A stretch of 64,000 bases of DNA from Zavarzinella formosa DSM 19928. Lineage in GTDB: Bacteria > Planctomycetota > Planctomycetia > Gemmatales > Gemmataceae. Position 1 is the stretch's first letter. Each line of letters opens with the position of its first letter. The translations under genes were made by a program, and so were the position numbers. Under the pieces are notes generated by a model. That model searched no databases, was not told the DNA's origin, and saw only the letters and a list, made by a program, of their open reading frames with translations. Below are positions 16,893 to 24,227 of this stretch, one piece after another. The DNA is taken from assembly GCF_000255705.1 (NCBI RefSeq), contig NZ_JH636441.1, positions 1,013,192 to 1,077,191 of the forward strand. Direction: 5' to 3'.

Positions 16893-17301
16893 GACGATGT
16901 TTTAAATGTCGCAAGAGTCTCTGATGACATTTGGCAATTTCTCGACGCAAAGTCCCCTTTTTCTTTTTAATCTTTGCCGTTATATCCCCTCTTGTCGTCG
17001 CTGAGGAAACCAATCGGCGACAGATGACTCGATGGAATGACAACCCGGATCGCCATCCTCCCTCACGGGGGGCGGTTCGGCACATGTTCAACGCGGTCTG
17101 TTTGGTTCAACCGTTCAACATCATGCGGGGACGGAAGGACGGCTTCTTCGGATGCCGGGATCAATGGTTCGGGACACGGCTTGGTCGGCCGCCCCGGAAT
17201 GTTGATCGCCATTGGCGGCCGCCAATCTCCGGACACTGCGAGGCGACCCTCACCGGTCCCTCGCGGTGTCCCTTGTGTCTCATGAAGGGTGGGGGAAAAA
17301 C
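16893..17301. other. Intergenic stretch with no supported gene
   Basis: About 410 bp between the lipoprotein hairpin and the purU terminator. An open frame on the plus strand (16931-17536) runs through it and across the terminator hairpin into the antisense of purU, and has no recognisable domain, so I do not call it. No tRNA-like or known structured RNA signature was recognised. Confidence 0.5.
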
Positions 17302-17332
17302 GCCGTCGGGTGTGCGAAAGCCACCCGGCGGC
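17302..17332 (-). terminator. Intrinsic terminator of purU (bidirectional shape)
   Basis: Arms 17302-17312 and 17322-17332 form an 11-bp stem (one G-T mismatch) around a 9-base loop. On the minus strand the stem is followed by GTTTTT, placed 43 bases after the purU stop, a good Rho-independent terminator. On the plus strand TGTTTTTA follows too, so it could also stop rightward transcripts. Confidence 0.8.
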
Positions 17333-17375
17333 TGTTTTTATTCATGCCGACCATCCGAAAATCCGGTCAGTCATA

Positions 17376-18230
17376 TCAATCAAACACCACCGTTTTGCGG
17401 TCGTATACCAAGATGCGGTGGTCGATGTGCCAACGCACGGCACGTGACAGCACGGCTTTCTCCAAATCCCGGCCTTTTTCCAGCAGGTTGTCCAGTCCGT
17501 CGCGGTGCGAGATGCGCACCACATCTTGTTCGATGATCGGTCCTTCGTCGAGTTCGTCCGTCACATAGTGACTGGTCGCCCCGATCAATTTCACTCCCCG
17601 TTCAAACGCCCGGTGATATGGTTTCGCTCCGCTAAAAGCCGGCAGGAACGAATGATGAACATTAATGATCCGACCGGGATACCACCCCACGAATTCCGGC
17701 GACAGCACCTGCATGTAACGGGCCAGCACCACAAGGCTGACACCATGTTCTTTCAACAAGCCATGTTGTTTGTTCTCGGCTTCTGCTTTTTTGCCAGGTT
17801 CGACCGGAATGTGATGGAACGGGATGCCGTGGAAGTCGGCCCACCGTTTCGCGTCGGGGTGGTTGCCGATAATCAGCGGAATATCGCACGGCAACTCGCC
17901 GCCCTGATGCCGGTAAAGCAGATCTTGCAGGCAATGATCGTATTTGGAGACAAACAAGCCGATCTTTGGGCGTTGCTCGGCAGACTCAAGCCGCCACGCC
18001 ATGCCAAACCGTTTGGCAATGGTTTGGAAACGCTCGCCGAAGTCGCTTTTCGAGAGGGCAAAGCCTTCCAAATCCCACTCGACTCGCATGAAAAACAGCG
18101 ACCGTTCCGCGTCTTGGTGTTGATCTGCGTGAAGGATGTTCGCATCGTGCTTGTACAGGAGCTCGCTGACGGCCGCGACGATTCCCTTGGTGTCCGGACA
18201 AGTGATGAGCAGAACGGCGGAGCGTTTCAT
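17376..18230 (-). CDS. purU: Formyltetrahydrofolate deformylase
   Basis: 284 residues, the normal length for PurU, which hydrolyses 10-formyl-tetrahydrofolate to formate and tetrahydrofolate, adjusting the one-carbon pool and supplying formate to purine synthesis. An N-terminal ACT regulatory domain (AVLLITCPDTKGIVAAVSEL) is followed by a formyltransferase fold. The catalytic Asn-His-Asp set is present: LIIGNHPD, INVHHSFLPAF and ATSHYVTDELDEGPIIEQD. The gene stands alone, with its own terminator at 17302-17332. Confidence 0.95.
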   Translation of the reverse strand: MKRSAVLLITCPDTKGIVAAVSELLYKHDANILHADQHQDAERSLFFMRVEWDLEGFALSKSDFGERFQTIAKRFGMAWRLESAEQRPKIGLFVSKYDHCLQDLLYRHQGGELPCDIPLIIGNHPDAKRWADFHGIPFHHIPVEPGKKAEAENKQHGLLKEHGVSLVVLARYMQVLSPEFVGWYPGRIINVHHSFLPAFSGAKPYHRAFERGVKLIGATSHYVTDELDEGPIIEQDVVRISHRDGLDNLLEKGRDLEKAVLSRAVRWHIDHRILVYDRKTVVFD

Positions 18231-18373
18231 GGATGGTTTTCTCGGGCGTGATCTTCACGACCACAGGATAGTCGCCGATGCCTTGGATAACCGCAAAATT
18301 CCGAAGTTGGCCCGGCGGGGAAAGTCGCCCTGCCTACAATTTCCGCACCGATCTCTCACAGGGAGTCTTCACG

Positions 18374-19261
18374 ATGAGGCATGTTCTTCCGATTTTTGCC
18401 GTGCTGCTGGCCGGCATGGAAATCCGGGCCGAGGAGTTGAAGCCGATGATGGATGTGCCTTATGGCAAACATCCCCGGCAGGTGCTGGACTTTTACCCGG
18501 CCAAATCGGACAAGCCGACCCCGGTGGTGTTCTACATCCACGGCGGCGGCTGGCAGGGCGGGGACAAGAAAACGAATCCGAAGCGGTTCAATGACAAGGG
18601 AATTTCTGTCGTGGCGATCAACTATCGCTATGTGAAGCAAGCTGTCGAGGAAAAGGTGGAACCGCCGGTGAAGGCTCCGCTGGAAGATGCAATGCGGGCG
18701 TTGCAGTTCACCCGGTCAAAAGCCAAGGAATGGAATCTCGACAAGACGAAGATCGGAGCCACCGGCGGATCGGCCGGCGGTTGTTCTTCGTTGTGGCTTG
18801 CTTTCCATGATGACATGGCTGACAAGAACAGCAAAGATCCGATTTCGCAAGAATCCACCCGCTTGTATTGCGCGGCGGTGGATGGGGCGCAAACGTCGCT
18901 TGATCCGAAGGAACTGCGGGAGTGGATGCCGAACTACGGTTACGGTGCCCATGCCTTCGGCCTGCCAAATTTTCAGAGCCTGATTGACAACCGTGAAAAG
19001 GTGAGCAAGTGGATCAAGGAATACTCGCCGATTGAGCATGTGTCCAAGGATGACCCGCCCATCGGCCTGTTCTACGGCGGCGACAAGGACGCTAAGGTCG
19101 GCGACTCCCCGAAAGACCCGACCCACTCGCCGATTTTGGGCATCAAGTTGGAAGAGAAACTAAAGGCCACCGGCGTGGATACAATCCTCGTCTTTCCGGG
19201 GCATCCGAACGAAAAGTACAAAAACTCCGGTGATTATCTGATCGACCATCTGCTGAAGTGA
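18374..19261 (+). CDS. Secreted alpha/beta-hydrolase (carboxylesterase type)
   Basis: 295 residues. A signal peptide (MRHVLPIFAVLLAGMEIRAE) is followed by an alpha/beta-hydrolase fold of the BD-FAE/acetyl-esterase kind. PVVFYIHGGGWQGGDKK gives the HGGGW oxyanion-hole motif, and KIGATGGSAGGCSSLWLAF holds the nucleophile Ser in GGSAGG. The final FPGHPNEKY supplies a candidate catalytic His. It probably deacylates ester substrates such as acetylated or feruloylated polysaccharides in the periplasm; the substrate is inference. The ATG at 18374 is selected because GGGAG lies 8 bases upstream and the signal peptide begins there. Confidence 0.85.
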   Translation: MRHVLPIFAVLLAGMEIRAEELKPMMDVPYGKHPRQVLDFYPAKSDKPTPVVFYIHGGGWQGGDKKTNPKRFNDKGISVVAINYRYVKQAVEEKVEPPVKAPLEDAMRALQFTRSKAKEWNLDKTKIGATGGSAGGCSSLWLAFHDDMADKNSKDPISQESTRLYCAAVDGAQTSLDPKELREWMPNYGYGAHAFGLPNFQSLIDNREKVSKWIKEYSPIEHVSKDDPPIGLFYGGDKDAKVGDSPKDPTHSPILGIKLEEKLKATGVDTILVFPGHPNEKYKNSGDYLIDHLLK

Positions 19262-19269
19262 TCATCGGC

Positions 19270-19300
19270 AATTGGCTGATCCGTCTCGGATCAGCCAATT
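19270..19300. terminator. Perfect 13-bp hairpin shared by convergent genes
   Basis: AATTGGCTGATCC (19270-19282) and GGATCAGCCAATT (19288-19300) are exact complements with a 5-base loop. The stem starts 9 bases after the esterase stop and covers the last codons of the converging DUF4058 gene. No long U-tract is present, but the position suggests a bidirectional terminator. Confidence 0.65.
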
Positions 19301-19998
19301 CGCAACCGTTGGCAAGTGGTAGTGTAAGTTGATTGCAAATCAACGGGAACCACCAAATCATCGGCCAGCCAGAGCGGCAGAATTGGTAATTGGCCGCCGA
19401 TGGCCAGAGGTTCGGGCCATAATTCCAACCGGCTCTTGTCGGCTCCGGCCAATGTTCGGTAGGCGACGGCGTAGAGCGGAGCGTCAAATGGTTCTTGCCC
19501 GTTTGGCTCGGCCAACTCCAGCAAATCCAACAATTCACGATGCAGATTTGGCGTCCGTTCTGTCACCACATCGACGGTGACAAGCCCGGCTCCCTGCCGC
19601 AAGTATCCGGCACATTTGCCGGCAAAAGCCAATCGCCGGGCCGGCCGGTCCTTGTTTGCCGGACTGACCAGTTCCACCGCTCCGACAAGATGGTTGCCTG
19701 AGTCTTGTCGGAAAACCCGCACCTCAAATCGTTCGCGGGCCGGAAATTCCACATCGGCAGTCCACGCGGGCTTGGCCGGCATCCAATCCGACCCGGTGAC
19801 AGGAACAGCCTGATGCTCCCGAATGGCGGCCACGTCGATCTCGATGCCGGTCCCTTGCGTCACGAGTGGCAAAGCCACATATCCCGGCGGCAACAACCGA
19901 TCATTCAACGTCTCGGCGATGACGGCCGCCCAAGCGCTGTGGACGGCTTCCCAAGGCCGATGTTCGCTTAATGGCGAATGAAAATGGTCTCGAAGCAT
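19291..19998 (-). CDS. DUF4058 family protein
   Basis: 235 residues. MLRDHFHSPLSEHRPWEAVH followed by SAWAAVIAETLNDRLLPPGY is the hallmark N-terminus of DUF4058. It continues with VRVFRQDSGNHLVGAVELVS and ANKDRPARRLAFAGKCAGYL, which resemble a restriction-endonuclease-like core (E, and S-P-x-N-K), and ends near LPLWLADDLVVPVDLQ, as in the family. DUF4058 proteins are common in cyanobacteria and planctomycetes and uncharacterised. The stop lies within the hairpin shared with the convergent esterase. The gene follows the 20056-21387 gene by 57 bases on the same strand. Confidence 0.85.
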   Translation of the reverse strand: MLRDHFHSPLSEHRPWEAVHSAWAAVIAETLNDRLLPPGYVALPLVTQGTGIEIDVAAIREHQAVPVTGSDWMPAKPAWTADVEFPARERFEVRVFRQDSGNHLVGAVELVSPANKDRPARRLAFAGKCAGYLRQGAGLVTVDVVTERTPNLHRELLDLLELAEPNGQEPFDAPLYAVAYRTLAGADKSRLELWPEPLAIGGQLPILPLWLADDLVVPVDLQSTYTTTCQRLRIG

Positions 19999-20055
19999 GG
20001 GTCTGTTTTATCAGATGGGTGTGTTTAGTGCTGGATGAATGATTGCTCCGGTCGC

Positions 20056-21387
20056 CTATTTCGGGCGGGTGGTCTCTGCGTGTCGCGGATCGGTTTTCAG
20101 GATGATCTCGTTGATGCCGGTCTGGTTGAAGCCTTTGTAGCCGTCGTCGCGTTGCAGGATTTCCAAGTGCGAACCGAGCGCCCCGTCTGTGCGGAATTTC
20201 ATCGCCTGCTCGTTCGTAATGCGACCTTGATTCAACAGTCTGGTGATTCGATCCTCCGCCACCGGCCAGACTTCACCTTTGGTAAACGCCTGTCGTAAAT
20301 ACGCGAAATCGGTGAACGGCTTCATGGAATCCACGCCCTGCGGCTTCAACTGTTCGCGGGCCGCGTTGAAATCAAACTGACATTCGAGATGGTGCATTCC
20401 GGCTTGGAGGAACGCCTCCCCGTGAAGCGCGCACCAGAGGCCGACGGTGCCGAGTTCTTTGCGGTGCGGCAATGGCTCATGGGAGAAATCTCCGGTCACT
20501 TCTTCCGGGGAAAGGTCCACGTCTGCGAAGATAACGATGCCCGTGTTGGGTTGCTCCAGCACTTGCGCTCCCCAACCGGCCTCGCGGCCGGCATAAAAGC
20601 GTTCCCGGCAGTAAAAACCGAGTTCTTCGAGAATCGCAATCATCGGAGCGAAGTTATCGCGCCCGCTGCGATAGGTGTGGTGATCGTGATTCGCCCAGCC
20701 CATGCCCAGCTTGTCTTGCCTCGCTTTTTGAATTCGAGCCGCCCGGTTTCGCAATTGCCAAAATTCCCGTTCGGCTTGGAAAAACAAGTCACAGGTGCGA
20801 TCTATGCCAAGGTCGGTAATGCCAGCCCGGATGAGATCACGGGAATGGGTGAAACCATCGCGGTCGTCGTCGAAATCGCGTTTGCGGAGTCGAAACGCTT
20901 CGTGATGATGCAAAATCTTCGCAGGTTCCGCCGGGGGGCCTCCGTGGTGTTCGATCACCCAACATTCGGCTTGATTCTCGGCGGCCACCATAGCCTGTCG
21001 CACTGGCGCCAGAGGTACGCCCTCAATCGTGACCTTTCCCGTGAGGCGCCAGGCCAGCACGAAGTCCGCGACGGATTCGACCTTCACAAACAGTCGCTGT
21101 TCGCCGTGGGTGGAAAGCTCCACATTCGGGAACAGACCGCCGCCGTGCCGCCAGTGAGATTTATCGTCGGACGGTGTGTAGCCTGCTTCGTGAAGTTGTC
21201 GCACGAGGTCGTCCGTGGCGGGCAAGGTGAACCGGGCGATCCAATCAAACAGCCGCGTGCCGGTTTCGTGGAGCAAGCGATCACGCAATGTGCGAATAAA
21301 ACTGTTCGCTTCGAGGAACCCATCCAGCTTGTCGCGCACAAAACTGGCTCCGGCGGGTTGGGTGGTCCACTTCATGTCGGCGGTCAT
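20056..21387 (-). CDS. Unassigned protein, possibly VOC-fold metal enzyme, divergent from lysine-catabolism genes
   Basis: 443 residues, well-supported as a gene (GGAGG 7 bases before the ATG), but I do not recognise the family with confidence. It has no signal peptide. The central and C-terminal parts hold a His-rich segment, GMGWANHDHHTYRSGR (about residues 230-245), followed by LEELGFYCRERFYAGREAGW and QVLEQPNTGIVIFADVDLSP, a pattern like vicinal-oxygen-chelate (VOC) folds, and later GSHLEILQRDDGYKGF. The divergent neighbours encode saccharopine/lysine dehydrogenase and aminoadipate semialdehyde dehydrogenase. The next lysine-degradation enzyme that would fit is the VOC-type 2-oxoadipate dioxygenase/decarboxylase (HglS, DUF1338). 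That identity is only a context-based guess; clear HglS motifs are not seen. Confidence 0.7.
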   Translation of the reverse strand: MTADMKWTTQPAGASFVRDKLDGFLEANSFIRTLRDRLLHETGTRLFDWIARFTLPATDDLVRQLHEAGYTPSDDKSHWRHGGGLFPNVELSTHGEQRLFVKVESVADFVLAWRLTGKVTIEGVPLAPVRQAMVAAENQAECWVIEHHGGPPAEPAKILHHHEAFRLRKRDFDDDRDGFTHSRDLIRAGITDLGIDRTCDLFFQAEREFWQLRNRAARIQKARQDKLGMGWANHDHHTYRSGRDNFAPMIAILEELGFYCRERFYAGREAGWGAQVLEQPNTGIVIFADVDLSPEEVTGDFSHEPLPHRKELGTVGLWCALHGEAFLQAGMHHLECQFDFNAAREQLKPQGVDSMKPFTDFAYLRQAFTKGEVWPVAEDRITRLLNQGRITNEQAMKFRTDGALGSHLEILQRDDGYKGFNQTGINEIILKTDPRHAETTRPK

Positions 21388-21430
21388 GGGGGTTCCTCCA
21401 TCGGAATCAAACCGGATCGCAGAAGCTGGT

Positions 21431-21465
21431 TTGGCATTGTTGCCACACTCTGCGATAATGTGGTA
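21431..21465 (+). promoter_or_regulatory. Candidate sigma-70-type promoter with overlapping dyad
   Basis: TTGGCA (21431-21436), a 17-base spacer and GATAAT (21454-21459) closely resemble a -35/-10 pair, 52 bases before the ATG of the dehydrogenase gene. CCACA (21443-21447) and TGTGG (21459-21463) form a dyad that overlaps the -10 box and could be an operator. Planctomycete promoter consensus is poorly known, so this is a candidate. Confidence 0.45.
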
Positions 21466-21510
21466 TCACTTCATTCCATTCTACCCATTTCCCGCAAGGG
21501 GGAGTTACCC

Positions 21511-22656
21511 ATGACGAACGTTGTTCTCCTCGGGGCGGGCAAGATTGGGAGGATGATCGCGAGATTCCTCGCGGACACCGGCGACTACCATGTGCTTCTT
21601 GCCGATGTTGACGCCAACGCCCTTTCTCGATCCAAACATCAGAACATTGAGACAACAACTGTTGACGCCTCGAATGCCGTTTCGCTCGCCGGGGTGATGC
21701 GGGGGCGTTCGATTGTGATTTCCGCGATGAGTTTCAAACTGAATCCCCTCGTCGCCGAAGTGGCGCATGAATTGGGGTTGAGTTACTTTGACCTGACGGA
21801 AGACGTTGAAACCACCCGCCGGGTGCGGGCAATTGCCACGAAGGCGAAGCCCGGACGGATCTTCATGCCGCAATGCGGCCTTGCTCCCGGCTTTGTCTCG
21901 ATATTGACGAACCATGCCGCGAAGTGGTTTGACAAACTGGACACAGTTCACATGCGCGTCGGGGCGCTGCCGCAATTCCCGACGAATGCCCTGAAGTACA
22001 ACCTCACGTGGTCCACCGACGGCCTCATCAATGAATATTGCAATCCGTGCGAGGCGATTCACAACGGCCGTCGCATCGAATTATTGCCTCTCGAAGGTCT
22101 CGAACATTTCGACCTCGACGGCGTCGGCTACGAAGCCTTCAACACCTCCGGCGGTCTCGGCACTTTTTGCGAAACCCTCGACGGCCGGGTCCGCGAATTG
22201 AACTATAAAACCGTGCGTTACCCCGGCCATCGTGATTTGGCTGCTTTCCTTGTGAACGATCTGCGATTAAGCGAACGCCGCGACTTGCTGAAAGATATGC
22301 TTGAACAGGCCGTGCCGATCACTTATCAGGATGTCGTGATTGTGTTCTGCACCGTGACAGGCTGGCGAAAAGGCCGGTTCGTGCAGAAGTCCGAGGCGAA
22401 AAAAATCTATCAACAGACAATCGATGGCGAAGTCTGGAGCGCCATCCAAGTGACGACGGCCGCCGCCATGTGCGCTGTTGTTGATCTGCACGTGGCCGGG
22501 CGACTGCCGACCTCCGGCTTTGTGCGCCAAGAAGACGTGGATTATCGTGAATTTTTGGCGAACCGCTTCGGCCGACATTACGATGCCCCGTCGTTGACCC
22601 GATTCAGCCGCGATGTGTCCGCCACGGAGACAAACGATGCCGACCCCACTGAATGA
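21511..22656 (+). CDS. Saccharopine dehydrogenase-family protein (saccharopine or L-lysine 6-dehydrogenase)
   Basis: 381 residues. The N-terminal Rossmann motif VVLLGAGKIGRMIARFLADT with VLLADVD binds NAD(P), and the long C-terminal domain (QCGLAPGFVSILTNH, RVGALPQFPTNALKYNLTWS) is that of the saccharopine dehydrogenase/lysine 6-dehydrogenase group. Both enzymes yield L-2-aminoadipate 6-semialdehyde, the substrate of the gene that overlaps it downstream, so a role in lysine catabolism is well supported by context. No lysine-ketoglutarate reductase is in the window, which leaves direct lysine 6-dehydrogenation open. The ATG at 21511 follows AAGGGGGAG by 6 bases; the in-frame extension upstream is antisense to the neighbouring gene and is rejected. 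Confidence 0.85.
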   Translation: MTNVVLLGAGKIGRMIARFLADTGDYHVLLADVDANALSRSKHQNIETTTVDASNAVSLAGVMRGRSIVISAMSFKLNPLVAEVAHELGLSYFDLTEDVETTRRVRAIATKAKPGRIFMPQCGLAPGFVSILTNHAAKWFDKLDTVHMRVGALPQFPTNALKYNLTWSTDGLINEYCNPCEAIHNGRRIELLPLEGLEHFDLDGVGYEAFNTSGGLGTFCETLDGRVRELNYKTVRYPGHRDLAAFLVNDLRLSERRDLLKDMLEQAVPITYQDVVIVFCTVTGWRKGRFVQKSEAKKIYQQTIDGEVWSAIQVTTAAAMCAVVDLHVAGRLPTSGFVRQEDVDYREFLANRFGRHYDAPSLTRFSRDVSATETNDADPTE

Positions 22657-24163
22657 TGTTCTGGCCGCGTTGGGCGTGCCGGCCAATCGCACGGCTATTG
22701 CCATTGGCAACAACTGGATTCCCGGCACGGGTGAAACGCTCCATGTGCGATCACCCGTCGATGGTTCGATGCTCGCCTCGTTCCCGCTGGCGACCGCCAA
22801 CGATCTCAAGCCGATTCTCGATGCCGCGACCAACGCTTTCCATGATTGGCGAATGGTTCCGGCGCCGGTGAGAGGCGAGTTTGTGCGGCGAATCGGCATC
22901 AAACTCCGCGAGCGAAAAACGGAACTTGCCCAAGTCGTCAGTTGGGAGGCGGGCAAAATCTTGGCCGAGAGTTTGGGTGAAGTACAGGAGATGATCGACA
23001 TCTGCGACTTCGCTGTCGGTCTGAGTCGTCAACTTCATGGCCTGACCATCGCCAGCGAGCGGCCGGGGCATCGGCTAATGGAACAATGGCATCCGCTTGG
23101 GCCGGCCGGTGTCATTACGGCGTTTAATTTTCCCGTTGCTGTCTGGGCTTGGAATGCAATGCTCGGCCTTGTGTGCGGCGATCCGATTGTCTGGAAACCA
23201 TCGCCCAAGACGCCTCTGTGCGCTTTGGCAACGCATGCGATTGTGGTCGATGTGTTACGGGAATTTCCGGAGATTCCCCAAGGAGTGGTAAGTTTCATCA
23301 TCGGTGACCGTGAGGTGGGCGAAGCCATCGCGGGAGCTAATGAATTGCCGTTGATCTCCGCGACCGGGTCGGTGGCGATGGGCCGTGCGGTCGGGCAAAA
23401 GGTCGCGGCCCGGCTCGGACGATCCCTGCTTGAGCTTGGCGGCAACAACGCGATGATCGTCGCCCCGACGGCCGACCTCGAACTCGCGGTGCGATCCATC
23501 ACCTTTGCGGCTGTTGGCACCTGCGGACAGCGCTGCACAAGCCTGCGACGCTTGATCGTTCACGAATCAATTGCGGACAATCTGATTGCTCGTCTCAAGG
23601 GCGTGTACTCGAAACTTCCCATCGGCAATCCGCTGGAAAAGGGAGTGCTTGTCGGCCCGCTCATCGACGAGGCGGCATTCGAGTCGATGCAAGAAGCCCT
23701 TGAGTCTGCCCGACAGGCCGGAGGCCAAGTCACCGGTGGCGGGCGAATTCCCGGAGAGGGGTTCTATGTTCATCCGGCGATCGTGGAGATCGATGCGGCG
23801 GCTCCGATCATCCGCGAAGAAACGTTCGCTCCGATTCTTTACGTGATGCGTTACCGCGAACTGTCAGAAGCGATTGCGATGCAGAACAATGTGCCCCAAG
23901 GGCTGTCATCTTCGATCTTGACGAATGATCTGCGGGAAGCAGAGATGTTCCTTTCCCCGGCCGGCTCGGATTGTGGCATCGCCAATGTGAACATCGGCAC
24001 CAGCGGAGCCGAAATTGGCGGAGCCTTCGGCGGGGAAAAAGAGACCGGCGGTGGACGTGAATCAGGTTCTGATTCGTGGAAAGCCTACATGCGTCGTGTG
24101 ACTAACACCATCAACTATTCCAAGGAGTTGCCGTTGGCGCAAGGGATCAAGTTCGACATTTGA
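22637..24163 (+). CDS. amaB: L-aminoadipate-semialdehyde dehydrogenase, antiquitin (ALDH7) type
   Basis: 508 residues. The protein follows the ALDH7A1/antiquitin pattern closely: NFPVAVWAWNAML, LLELGGNNAMIV with the general-base Glu (about residue 267), GTCGQRCTSLRRLIVHESI with the catalytic Cys (about 299), and the family-specific ending FGGEKETGGGRESGSDSW and INYSKELPLAQGIKF. It oxidises 2-aminoadipate 6-semialdehyde (in equilibrium with piperideine-6-carboxylate) to 2-aminoadipate with NAD(P). The start at 22637 has GGAG 7 bases upstream and lies inside the last 20 bases of the preceding dehydrogenase gene, so the two are translationally coupled. The symbol is given by function, not by proven orthology. 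Confidence 0.93.
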   Translation: MPTPLNDVLAALGVPANRTAIAIGNNWIPGTGETLHVRSPVDGSMLASFPLATANDLKPILDAATNAFHDWRMVPAPVRGEFVRRIGIKLRERKTELAQVVSWEAGKILAESLGEVQEMIDICDFAVGLSRQLHGLTIASERPGHRLMEQWHPLGPAGVITAFNFPVAVWAWNAMLGLVCGDPIVWKPSPKTPLCALATHAIVVDVLREFPEIPQGVVSFIIGDREVGEAIAGANELPLISATGSVAMGRAVGQKVAARLGRSLLELGGNNAMIVAPTADLELAVRSITFAAVGTCGQRCTSLRRLIVHESIADNLIARLKGVYSKLPIGNPLEKGVLVGPLIDEAAFESMQEALESARQAGGQVTGGGRIPGEGFYVHPAIVEIDAAAPIIREETFAPILYVMRYRELSEAIAMQNNVPQGLSSSILTNDLREAEMFLSPAGSDCGIANVNIGTSGAEIGGAFGGEKETGGGRESGSDSWKAYMRRVTNTINYSKELPLAQGIKFDI

Positions 24164-24227
24164 AGATTGACGGGGCTGGCGGCTCGCGGTCAAATGACCG
24201 TAATCAAAACATCGTGGGAGCCGCCTC

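Noticed and set aside
16931..17536. 201-codon plus-strand open frame before and over the end of purU
   Set aside because: No domain, crosses the purU terminator hairpin and runs antisense into purU; low-complexity, Arg/Pro-rich translation.
20389..21510. Long upstream extension of the saccharopine dehydrogenase frame
   Set aside because: It is antisense to the 443-residue gene at 20056-21387, whereas 21511 has a strong ribosome site and starts exactly at the Rossmann motif.
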